From Dehalococcoidia bacterium (GTDB lineage Bacteria > Chloroflexota > Dehalococcoidia > Dehalococcoidales > CSSed11-197), in assembly GCA_003552785.1 (NCBI GenBank), contig PUOQ01000067.1, forward strand, positions 1 to 8,394: a stretch of DNA of 8,394 nt. The letters are read 5' to 3'. Position 1 is the first letter of the stretch, and every line of letters begins with the position of its first letter. A model generated the notes under the pieces. It made no database searches, had not been told where the DNA came from, and saw nothing but the letters and a program-made list of their open reading frames with translations. Of this stretch, positions 1 to 6,992 are shown piece by piece. The position numbers were made by a program, and so were the translations under genes.

Positions 1-1208
1 CAACATCCAATATTGCGCTGAATAACAAACTATTGATACCCAATATGTCTACTCATGCCAGAATACTTTGTGCCGCCATGCAGCACTATGGGGTTGATGC
101 ACAAGTTTTACCAGAACCAGAAGAAGTTGACATGTTATATGCAAGCGAAGTTACTGCGGGCACCGAGTGCCTGCCATACCGTGTTACCCTGGGAGGATTT
201 CTCCGTTTTTGTTATGAAAACCCGGGCGTAACTAACGTACAGGGATTTATGCCCGGTTCATATGGCCCCTGCAGGCTGGGTAAATACGCAATTGAGCAGG
301 AAAGGATTTTGAGAGAAGCCGGATTTGAAATGCCAATGTGCTCAACCGTATCCAACAAAGGCTACCGCGACCTGAATCTGGGTCCGGACTTTGAAAGAAT
401 AGCCTGGAAGGGTTTTGTAGCCACAGACCACCTGGAGCGGCTTTTGTGGCAATGCCGGCCTTATACCGCAAACGCTGAAACCGCTGAAGACCTTTTTGAC
501 AACTTCCTGGAAAAAATATGCAGAAACATCGTTGAAGGAAAGAAATACGACTACCTTCTTGAAGAAGCCGGCAGGGAATTCTATTCGCATGTCGACCGTG
601 GTTTGCCACCAAAGCCGCTGGTGGGTATAAACGGTGAAATATTTTTACGTGCCAACCGCTTCTCAAACAATCATCTTATACGAGCATGTGAGAAAGCCGG
701 GTTGGAAGTAATAGTTTCTCCTATGAGTGAATGGTTAAAATACATCACTCTTCGAAATATTGAAGACGCCCTGCAAGACAGGGACATTAAGGGCATACTT
801 ACCGGTTTCATAAAAAAACATGTCCAAAAATATGATGAACATCAAATTACCAGACCGCTAAAAAACGCTTTAAACGGCAGGGAGCCCTCAGTCGAAGAAG
901 TTATAAATATTTCCCGGCGTTATCTTTCCCCCAGATGCGGCAGTGAGGCTGTTTTAAGCCTGGGCAGCGGAATTGAATGGATAAAAAGTCCTGACTTTGC
1001 AGGGGTCATATCGGTAATGCCGCATGGGTGCATGCCGGGCGGAATCGTTGCATCTATGGCAGAGAAGTTTAGCACCATCTATTCCAAGCCATGGATAAGC
1101 CTTACTTATGACGGATTTTTAGAAAACAATAATTTATCAAAGATAAATAATTTTGCTGAAATAATACGTTTTTGCCGGGAATCACCCGCACAAACAACAT
1201 CCCGGTAA
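1..1208 (+). CDS. 2-hydroxyacyl-CoA dehydratase/activase-related protein (COG3581-like), 5'-truncated by window edge
   Basis: The reading frame is open from base 3 to the TAA at 1206-1208. A TTG at 33 and an ATG at 45 exist but lack a Shine-Dalgarno, and family-like sequence (LLIPNMSTHAR) begins before them, so the true start lies upstream and about 400 residues are visible. The family is linked to 2-hydroxyglutaryl-CoA dehydratase and its ATP-dependent activase; this block is often the C-terminal part of a very large fused protein, or a separate gene. Counting from the TTG, the likely Fe-S cysteines are C46 (TECLPYR), C80 (YGPCRLG), C302 (RCGSEA) and C333 (PHGCMPGG). The C-terminal SLTYDGFLENNNLSKINNF block is typical of the family. 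An oxygen-sensitive role in radical dehydration or cluster handling in an anaerobe is inferred; the substrate is unknown. The family call is solid, but whether the whole gene is fused to an ATPase cannot be seen. Confidence 0.85.
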   Translation, partial: TSNIALNNKLLIPNMSTHARILCAAMQHYGVDAQVLPEPEEVDMLYASEVTAGTECLPYRVTLGGFLRFCYENPGVTNVQGFMPGSYGPCRLGKYAIEQERILREAGFEMPMCSTVSNKGYRDLNLGPDFERIAWKGFVATDHLERLLWQCRPYTANAETAEDLFDNFLEKICRNIVEGKKYDYLLEEAGREFYSHVDRGLPPKPLVGINGEIFLRANRFSNNHLIRACEKAGLEVIVSPMSEWLKYITLRNIEDALQDRDIKGILTGFIKKHVQKYDEHQITRPLKNALNGREPSVEEVINISRRYLSPRCGSEAVLSLGSGIEWIKSPDFAGVISVMPHGCMPGGIVASMAEKFSTIYSKPWISLTYDGFLENNNLSKINNFAEIIRFCRESPAQTTSR

Positions 1209-1225
1209 GCCGCCAACACCACCGT

Positions 1226-1266
1226 GGTGCCACACTGCCTGTTGCCAGCTAATTTCAGGCAGCACC
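1226..1266 (+). other. Stem-loop downstream of the dehydratase-like gene (possible mRNA 3' end)
   Basis: CTGCCTG (1235-1241) pairs perfectly with CAGGCAG (1256-1262) across a 14-nt loop. GGTG (1226-1229) can add four outer pairs with CACC (1263-1266), leaving a bulge on the left side. It starts about 20 nt after the stop codon, where a 3'-end structure would be expected. The following bases are C/A-rich rather than T-rich, so it is not a standard Rho-independent terminator. It could stabilise the 3' end of the message. Confidence 0.4.
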
Positions 1267-1291
1267 CCATTCCATCCATCAGGGGGTAGAT

Positions 1292-1348
1292 ATGGTGGTA
1301 AATGAATTTATTTTGCCCGCATTAATCGCAGCTGTTACGGCAACATAA
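1292..1348 (+). CDS. Possible short hydrophobic ORF (18 codons) upstream of the PPDK-like gene
   Basis: ATG at 1292 follows AGGGGG (1281-1286) by 5 nt, a credible Shine-Dalgarno, and the ORF ends at TAA 1346-1348. The predicted peptide is MVVNEFILPALIAAVTAT, mostly hydrophobic after residue 5. The stop codon overlaps the left arm of the inverted repeat at 1337-1347. It could be a leader peptide or small membrane peptide, but such an ORF can easily arise by chance. The candidate promoter at 1357 lies downstream of it, so it would need a separate or read-through transcript. Confidence 0.2.
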   Translation: MVVNEFILPALIAAVTAT

Positions 1349-1409
1349 TAGCATTATTGACACTTTCGCACGAGTGTGGTAGGTTTTTAATACGGCAGTA
1401 TGTTGCCGT
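1337..1409 (+). repeat. Inverted repeat with a competing hairpin upstream of the PPDK-like gene
   Basis: ACGGCAACATA (1337-1347) is the exact reverse complement of TATGTTGCCGT (1399-1409), with 51 nt between. A second ACGGCA at 1392-1397 can instead pair with the same TGCCGT (1404-1409) around a 6-nt loop. The two pairings are mutually exclusive. The element ends 57 nt before the start codon, so it could be a leader RNA switch or a paired protein-binding site. Confidence 0.45.
1357..1385 (+). promoter_or_regulatory. Candidate promoter of the PPDK-like gene
   Basis: A perfect -35 TTGACA (1357-1362) is followed after 17 bp by TAGGTT (1380-1385), a poor -10 helped by an extended TGG just before it. 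A start near 1392 would give a leader of about 75 nt that begins with the small ACGGCA/TGCCGT hairpin. The weak -10 suggests an activated or low-level promoter, or a misidentification. Confidence 0.35.
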
Positions 1410-1466
1410 TAATACTCTTTATTTGCCTACGCTTTACTACGCTTGATCCGTATCAGGAGATCATAA

Positions 1467-4091
1467 ATGACATCGATCGTTCAAAAAACTATCGGCAGCG
1501 GCTCCAATCAGCTGGATGATTTATTACAGGGCCTTCAAAAAGGTGATAATGTTGTCTGGCTGACAGAACGGGATGATGAATACTCAAAATTTGCTCACCT
1601 GTTTGCCCGCCAGACATTAAAAAAAGGCAGGGGGTGTATTTATTTTAAATTTTCACAAGGCGCATCTTTATTACCAGGTTTAGCTGGCCTTGCCACCTTA
1701 GAGATTAACCCTGCGGAGGGTTTTGACTATTTCAGCCGTAAAATTCATGAAGTTATTGAAGCTAATGGCAGTAAAGCCTATTATATTTTTGACAATCTTT
1801 CTGCACTGGTCGACACCTGGTCAACTGATGAGTTGCTGGCCGACTTCTACCAGATAACATGTCCTTTAATTTATGAAAAGGAGTCCATTGCATATTTCTC
1901 CATCACAAATAATTATCACGACTATGCCACTATTGCCAAAATAAAAACAACCACCCAGATACTTATCAGTATTTACAACACCGGCAGTGATACCTATATT
2001 CACCCACTAAAAGTCTGGCAACGGTATTCGCAACATATGTTTTTGCCCCACCTGGCAACCAACCATGAATGGAAACCAATGACCACAAGCATGGATGCAT
2101 CAGCAGCTATAACTGCTTCAGGCAAACATCTCGTGCGCACGCTGCCAGACTCTGATTCTCCCTGGAACGCTGTCTTTAAAAAGCTCGTTCTATATAGAGA
2201 TGAAGGTTTATTAGAAAATCCCTCGCCTGAAATCACTGCTCTTAAAAACGAATTGGCAAGTATGCTTTTTGGTAGCCACGCTAAAATGACCAGGTTGTCA
2301 GAAGATTACCTGACACTGGAGGACCTTATCGACATCAGAAGTAGAGTTATCGGCTCAGGTCAAATCGGGGGCAAAGCAGCCGGAATGTTGATAGCAAGTA
2401 ACATAATAAGCGCCATGCTGGATGCTGACTTTTCGTTAAGGCTTGAAAAACATGATTCATTTTACATCGGTTCAGACGTATTTTTTTCTTTTCTGGTAAA
2501 CAACAACCTTTTTCGTTTGAGATTGAATATATCCAAAAACCCGGTGATGGATAATGATGAATTCGAAAATATTGAACGCGCTTTTTTAAAAGGCAAATTT
2601 CCAGAAGAAACAATCGAACAATTCCGCGATATGCTGGAGCATTACGGCCAGGCACCAATAATAGTTCGTTCAAGCAGCCTTCTAGAAGATGGTTTTGAGC
2701 ATGCGTATGCCGGTAAATACCGCAGCGAATTCTGCGCCAATCAGGGCGATCCGGATGAACGCCTGGAAAACTTTCTAAAAGCGGTTAAGCTTGTTTTCGC
2801 CAGTGCGTTAAATCCAGATGTGCTTTCTTATCGTAAAAAAATGAACATTACAGAAGGCGATGAGCAAATGGCCATTTTAGTACAACGGGTTTCAGGCATG
2901 CCTTTTAAAAAATACTTTTTCCCGACTCTGGCCGGTGTAGCATTTTCCCGGAATCTTTATGCATGGACCAGCCGAATAGACCCCTACAAGGGAATGATTC
3001 GGCTGGTCTTCGGCCTGGGGACACGAGCGGTAAACCGCATCAGCGGGGATTATCCTCGCATGGTTGCAATAAGCGCACCTGAACTCAGGCCAGAGGCGCC
3101 TGAGCAAATTGATTACTATTCACAAAAATATATCGACCTTATAGACTTAGAAGTCAACCAGTTCGTTACAAAACCGGTTGATACGGTCCTTTTAAAGAAT
3201 TGCTACCCCAACCAGTACTTGTTTGGATCCAATTTTAAGGAAGGTTACGAGCAAATTTTGTCAAGTATCGATGACTGGCAAGAAGGTTTCAAATTAACAT
3301 TTCGCGAACTTATCAAGCGCACCCGTTTCGTTGATACCATGGATGGCCTGGTAAGCATACTGGAGGAAGCATGGGGCCAGCCGGTAGACATAGAGTTTAC
3401 CGCCCATGTCGATAATAATGACGATTTAACCATAAATCTACTACAGTGCCGGTCATTAAGGTTGCCCAGATTAGCTTCTCCGGACTCAAACAGGTTAGAA
3501 AAAGTCAGTAATAACACTGTCCTTTTTAAATCAAACCGGGCAATCGGTTCAGGCACCCTGGACGGCATCGTTTATATTGTCTATATTGATCCTTTGGGAT
3601 ATGCCAGCATGAATTCCATGACCAGGAAACAATCTCTGGGTCGCATTATCGGCAAACTAAACAATATTCTGGCAAGCATGCCGGGGAAAACAATGTTAAT
3701 GGGGCCTGGCAGGTGGGGTTCAAACAATGCTGAACTTGGAATAAACGTCAAGTTTTCTGACATTGCAGGCATCTCGGCCCTGGTAGAAATGGCATACGAA
3801 AAAGCAGGCCTAACCCCGGAAGTTTCTTATGGAACCCATTTCTTTCTTGACCTGGTCGAAGCTGAAATTCTTTACCTTCCCCTGTATCCAGACGACGCTG
3901 CTGCCTGTTTCAATGTAGATTATTTTAGCAATGCACCAAACATATTTCCGGAATTACTGCCTGAATATGTCGAGTATTCCAAAGTAATAAAAATAATTGA
4001 CATTCAAACTGCCAGTGGAAGCAATTCAGCTAGCGCAACCATCGCCTCAACGGGTTGTAACTACATCTGCTTTCTGGAGAATTTAAGGTAA
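1467..4091 (+). CDS. PEP/pyruvate-binding (PPDK-type ATP-grasp) domain protein with degenerate KaiC-like N-terminus
   Basis: ATG 1467 follows AGGAGA (1455-1460) by 6 nt. Residues 1-200 resemble a RecA/KaiC domain, but the Walker A loop is replaced (GDNVVWLTERDDEYSKF, 26-42, with no GxxxxGKT), while a Walker B-like YYIFDNLS (105-112) remains. Residues about 293-665 are the nucleotide-binding ATP-grasp domain of pyruvate phosphate dikinase/PEP synthase. Its markers are GGKAAGM (K303), IIVRSSSLLED (R401), the glutamate of DIEFT (E643) and LLQCR (Q660, R662), so ATP binding looks intact. The swivelling phosphohistidine domain and PEP/pyruvate TIM barrel are absent. Instead, residues about 675-845 carry MLMGPGRWGS (743-752) and YGTHFFLDLVE (788-798). 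From memory this three-part layout recurs in proteins labelled only 'PEP/pyruvate-binding domain'. It is not a dikinase; phosphotransfer to an unknown acceptor is possible. It stands alone: 258 bp upstream gap, convergent neighbour downstream. Domain calls are firm, function is unknown. Confidence 0.9.
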   Translation: MTSIVQKTIGSGSNQLDDLLQGLQKGDNVVWLTERDDEYSKFAHLFARQTLKKGRGCIYFKFSQGASLLPGLAGLATLEINPAEGFDYFSRKIHEVIEANGSKAYYIFDNLSALVDTWSTDELLADFYQITCPLIYEKESIAYFSITNNYHDYATIAKIKTTTQILISIYNTGSDTYIHPLKVWQRYSQHMFLPHLATNHEWKPMTTSMDASAAITASGKHLVRTLPDSDSPWNAVFKKLVLYRDEGLLENPSPEITALKNELASMLFGSHAKMTRLSEDYLTLEDLIDIRSRVIGSGQIGGKAAGMLIASNIISAMLDADFSLRLEKHDSFYIGSDVFFSFLVNNNLFRLRLNISKNPVMDNDEFENIERAFLKGKFPEETIEQFRDMLEHYGQAPIIVRSSSLLEDGFEHAYAGKYRSEFCANQGDPDERLENFLKAVKLVFASALNPDVLSYRKKMNITEGDEQMAILVQRVSGMPFKKYFFPTLAGVAFSRNLYAWTSRIDPYKGMIRLVFGLGTRAVNRISGDYPRMVAISAPELRPEAPEQIDYYSQKYIDLIDLEVNQFVTKPVDTVLLKNCYPNQYLFGSNFKEGYEQILSSIDDWQEGFKLTFRELIKRTRFVDTMDGLVSILEEAWGQPVDIEFTAHVDNNDDLTINLLQCRSLRLPRLASPDSNRLEKVSNNTVLFKSNRAIGSGTLDGIVYIVYIDPLGYASMNSMTRKQSLGRIIGKLNNILASMPGKTMLMGPGRWGSNNAELGINVKFSDIAGISALVEMAYEKAGLTPEVSYGTHFFLDLVEAEILYLPLYPDDAAACFNVDYFSNAPNIFPELLPEYVEYSKVIKIIDIQTASGSNSASATIASTGCNYICFLENLR

Positions 4092-4238
4092 TCCATTGGG
4101 GAAACGCATAAACCAACGAGAGGTTAACAAACGATTATAAAAAGGTGAAGCTGGTAAAAAATTAGTGCGGGGCTAAACCAAACAATACAGCAGCCAGGCT
4201 CCGATATCAGGATACAAATATACCGCAATATTTAAACA

Positions 4239-4301
4239 GGGGCTTTATAAGCTGTGAAGCCCGGGCAAGTGGTAATTTTTTAGCGGCTGACTCGCCCGGG
4301 C
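4239..4301. terminator. Hairpin pair in the convergent intergenic region (possible bidirectional 3' end)
   Basis: The 221 bp between two convergent genes contain GGGCTT (4240-4245) pairing with AAGCCC (4257-4262). They also contain a larger stem GCCCGGGC-a-AGT (4259-4270) pairing with ACT-c-GCCCGGGC (4290-4301), with one internal mismatch. The two share bases 4259-4262, so they compete. Neither is followed by a clear T-run on either strand, so intrinsic termination is uncertain. I see nothing else in 4092-4238. Confidence 0.35.
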
Positions 4302-4312
4302 CTGGTGCCGTA

Positions 4313-4555
4313 CTACTTTGCCTCTTCTTTTTCCTTTATAGCCTGGCCTCTGGCATCCTCAACGATTTTCTTCGCTCTTTCTCTGGCCTCCTGCACAATT
4401 TCCCTTGCTTTGTGCTTTGCCTCTTCAGTTCTTTCCATCATCATTGCTCTCGTCTCGGCGCCGGAGCGAGGTGCGTAAAGTATACCGACTGCCAGACCAA
4501 GTGCAGCCCCGGTCAACAATCCAACAGCAAATCCAGTGCTTTTTTCCTTGTCCAT
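4313..4555 (-). CDS. YtxH-domain small membrane-anchored protein
   Basis: 80 aa. ATG at 4555 is preceded by a strong AGGAGG (4568-4563) with 7-nt spacing; the stop is TAG. The N-terminal segment GFAVGLLTGAALGLAVGILYAPRSG (residues 8-32) is the YtxH signature: a glycine-rich membrane helix followed by the APxSG turn. Residues 33-80 form a charged, Ala/Glu/Lys/Arg-rich helix, probably a coiled coil facing the cytoplasm. YtxH proteins are widespread in Firmicutes and Chloroflexota and are often called general-stress proteins, but no biochemical role is established. The gene has its own upstream region of about 240 bp, separating it from tRNA-Ile, and is convergent with the PPDK-like gene. Confidence 0.9.
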   Translation of the reverse strand: MDKEKSTGFAVGLLTGAALGLAVGILYAPRSGAETRAMMMERTEEAKHKAREIVQEARERAKKIVEDARGQAIKEKEEAK

Positions 4556-4570
4556 TGATCTTCCTCCTTT

Positions 4571-4610
4571 TAAATTAATTTACTTAAACTCTACCGGAGT
4601 ATATATCTCC
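4571..4610 (-). promoter_or_regulatory. Leader of the YtxH gene with two symmetric elements
   Basis: Between the candidate promoter and the Shine-Dalgarno lie GGAG-TATATAT-CTCC (4596-4610), a short inverted repeat, and the perfect AT palindrome TAAATTAATTTA (4571-4582). In RNA the first could form only a four-pair hairpin. Either could be a protein site or chance in AT-rich DNA. Confidence 0.2.
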
Positions 4611-4631
4611 TTTATTGATAGCTATGTTTCT

Positions 4632-4640
4632 ATTTTAACA
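4632..4640 (-). promoter_or_regulatory. Candidate extended -10 promoter of the YtxH gene
   Basis: On the minus strand TGT-TAAAAT (4640-4632) matches an extended -10 element (TGn plus 5 of 6 bases). No convincing -35 lies 16-18 bp upstream, as is usual for extended -10 promoters. A start near 4625 would give a 5' leader of about 70 nt. Confidence 0.35.
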
Positions 4641-4798
4641 TGATTCTGCCGCTTAAACTACCCTTTTTGGGCTTAGGTTGCAGCATTAATCCAATAAATT
4701 ATTATTCTTTAAAAGCGAATTGATGTAAAGGATTGCACCTCTAGGAGCCTATTAATATACATACTGACTTTTTCTTATGGGTATTTGATATAAGGAAA

Positions 4799-4872
4799 TG
4801 GGCCACTCTGGATTCGAACCAGAGACCCCAGTCTTATCAGGACTGTGCTCTAACCAGCTGAGCTAGTGGCCC
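4799..4872 (-). tRNA. tRNA-Ile (anticodon GAU)
   Basis: A full 74-nt cloverleaf can be folded by hand. It has acceptor GGGCCAC/GUGGCCC with discriminator A, D stem GCUC/GAGC, anticodon stem CAGUC/GACUG with loop CUGAUAA (anticodon GAU), a 5-nt variable region GGGUC, and T stem UCUGG/CCAGA with loop UUCGAAU. The 3' CCA is not encoded, so a CCA-adding enzyme is needed. tRNA-Ile(GAU) is the classical spacer tRNA between 16S and 23S. Here it lies 400 nt after the 16S on the same strand, but no 23S follows. Its 5' end overlaps the last 10 nt of the membrane-protein ORF. Confidence 0.97.
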
Positions 4873-5156
4873 GCGCGTGAGTCTATATTTGTGTATTCGG
4901 CCTGCTTGAGTGCCCGGTTGATCTGACCTAGATGCTCCTCAAAACTTAAAAACAAGTATATCAGTTTTGATGCACCAAGTAAAAGCATTGCGTTTATTGC
5001 AGTTACAATAAAACCAACAAGAAGGAACGTGACCTGTGCCGTGGGCGTAGCTGCTTTAACGGCTATGATAATGGAAGCTACGATGCCACAAATGAGAAAT
5101 ATTATTGCGAGGACGCTGAGAGTATATGCTACTATCCGCAAAGTGCGATGTTTCAT
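4863..5156 (-). CDS. Small two-TM membrane protein of unknown function, in the 16S-tRNA-Ile spacer
   Basis: 97 aa from ATG 5156. A GTG at 5189 would add 11 residues, but it lies inside the pre-16S processing stem and has no Shine-Dalgarno; the ATG has only a weak GAG-type site. The protein begins MKHRTLR, then has two hydrophobic helices (about 8-33 and 42-69) separated by a short polar turn, then an amphipathic charged tail (FEEHLGQINRALKQAEYT). That orderly pattern (basic start, two helices, charged tail) argues for a real gene. I do not recognise the family with certainty. It is probably co-transcribed with the 16S, since I see no clear promoter in between. The stop codon TAG is bases 8-10 of tRNA-Ile, and the codons for the last two residues (Gly, His), plus the last base of the Ala codon before them, are the tRNA acceptor stem. 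RNase P cutting would therefore leave the message without a stop codon. Confidence 0.65.
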   Translation of the reverse strand: MKHRTLRIVAYTLSVLAIIFLICGIVASIIIAVKAATPTAQVTFLLVGFIVTAINAMLLLGASKLIYLFLSFEEHLGQINRALKQAEYTNIDSRAGH

Positions 5157-5179
5157 AGTCTTGCTGCTCAAAAAACAGC

Positions 5180-5206
5180 CCTTAACCACTGGATAGCGGA
5201 AGAAAG
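5180..5206 (-). other. 3' arm of the pre-16S processing stem
   Basis: Bases 5188-5206 are the exact inverted complement (19 bp) of 6791-6809 on the other side of the 16S. After one mismatch, 5180-5186 pairs with 6811-6817 (7 pairs, one G-U). In the precursor RNA this closes the whole 16S into a loop, as in the RNase III processing stems of bacterial rRNA. The arm begins about 65 nt after the 16S 3' end. Confidence 0.85.
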
Positions 5207-5271
5207 AAAGCTAAACTCCGAATAAATGGAGATCGACCTGGAAGTTTGGCCAAAAGGGCCTTTCTCCCTAG

Positions 5272-6774
<1,503 letters not shown>

Positions 6775-6790
6775 ATTGTTAGGGTTTTAA

Positions 6791-6817
6791 CTTTCTTCCG
6801 CTATCCAGTTGTTAAAG
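6791..6817 (-). other. 5' arm of the pre-16S processing stem
   Basis: On the minus strand ACUGGAUAGCGGAAGAAAG (6809-6791) is the exact complement of the trailer arm at 5188-5206. The outer CUUUAAC (6817-6811) continues the pairing after one A-G mismatch. A 19-bp perfect match flanking an rRNA on both sides is very unlikely by chance. The outer part overlaps boxA, so antitermination and processing share these bases. Confidence 0.85.
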
Positions 6818-6821
6818 TACT
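6810..6821 (-). promoter_or_regulatory. boxA-like antitermination element in the 16S leader
   Basis: The minus strand reads AGTACTTTAACA here, matching the core CTTTAACA of the rRNA leader boxA (E. coli TGCTCTTTAACA). It lies between the promoters and the 16S, where NusB/S10 would load on the nascent RNA to make transcription Rho-resistant. Confidence 0.6.
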
Positions 6822-6841
6822 GCTCTTAGGGCAAAAGATAT

Positions 6842-6869
6842 ATTATCATATTTCCTAAGGGGGCGTCAA
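6842..6869 (-). promoter_or_regulatory. rrs: Candidate 16S promoter P2
   Basis: On the minus strand TTGACG (6869-6864) and GATAAT (6847-6842) are spaced by 16 bp, each matching 5 of 6 consensus bases. A start near 6836 would place boxA about 15 nt into the transcript. The -35 overlaps the symmetric sequence GGCGT-CA-ACGCC (6862-6873), a possible operator. Confidence 0.5.
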
Positions 6870-6913
6870 CGCCAAACCGTAAGCGTTAAAACTAATCAGC
6901 GTTAACGATTGTT

Positions 6914-6942
6914 ATTATATCAAGATTGACAACTCTTTGCAA
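6914..6942 (-). promoter_or_regulatory. rrs: Candidate 16S promoter P1
   Basis: On the minus strand a perfect -10 TATAAT (6919-6914) lies 17 bp after TTGCAA (6942-6937; 4 of 6 for a -35). The start would be near 6907, about 130 nt before the mature 16S. Tandem promoters are common for rRNA genes. P1 overlaps the opposed tldD promoter. Confidence 0.6.
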
Positions 6943-6954
6943 GGCCGTTAAACT
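6926..6954 (+). promoter_or_regulatory. tldD: Candidate tldD promoter, overlapping 16S P1 head-on
   Basis: A perfect TTGACA (6926-6931) and TAAACT (6949-6954; 4 of 6) are separated by 17 bp. A start near 6961 gives a leader of about 30 nt before the TTG codon, enough to hold the GGAG at 6981. Its -35 lies inside the spacer of 16S P1. Confidence 0.5.
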
Positions 6955-6992
6955 AAACTGATTCCTAAATTAAATTCATCGGAGATTCTCCT

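Noticed and set aside
33..47. TTG at 33 or ATG at 45 as the true start of the first gene
   Set aside because: No Shine-Dalgarno precedes either, and the frame stays open with family-like residues to the left window edge.
247..666. Minus-strand ORF of 139 codons inside the dehydratase-like gene
   Set aside because: It lies wholly antisense to a strongly family-like plus-strand protein, and its composition (scattered Cys, Pro, Arg) is that of a shadow frame.
1467..4091. Annotation as pyruvate phosphate dikinase or PEP synthase
   Set aside because: Only the ATP-grasp domain is shared. The phosphohistidine motif and PEP/pyruvate-binding barrel are absent and the remaining sequence is different.
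4556..4798. Possible extra small gene or 23S/5S fragment between the YtxH gene and tRNA-Ile
   Set aside because: No rRNA-like stretch and no ORF with a ribosome site were seen; only the YtxH promoter and leader elements can be supported.
5157..5189. GTG at 5189 as the start of the membrane protein
   Set aside because: It lies within the pre-16S processing stem and has no ribosome site; the ATG at 5156 directly precedes the basic residues and first membrane helix.
6914..6932. Minus-strand TTGTCA just upstream of TATAAT as the P1 -35
   Set aside because: The spacer would be only 7 bp; TTGCAA at the correct 17-bp distance is the better choice.
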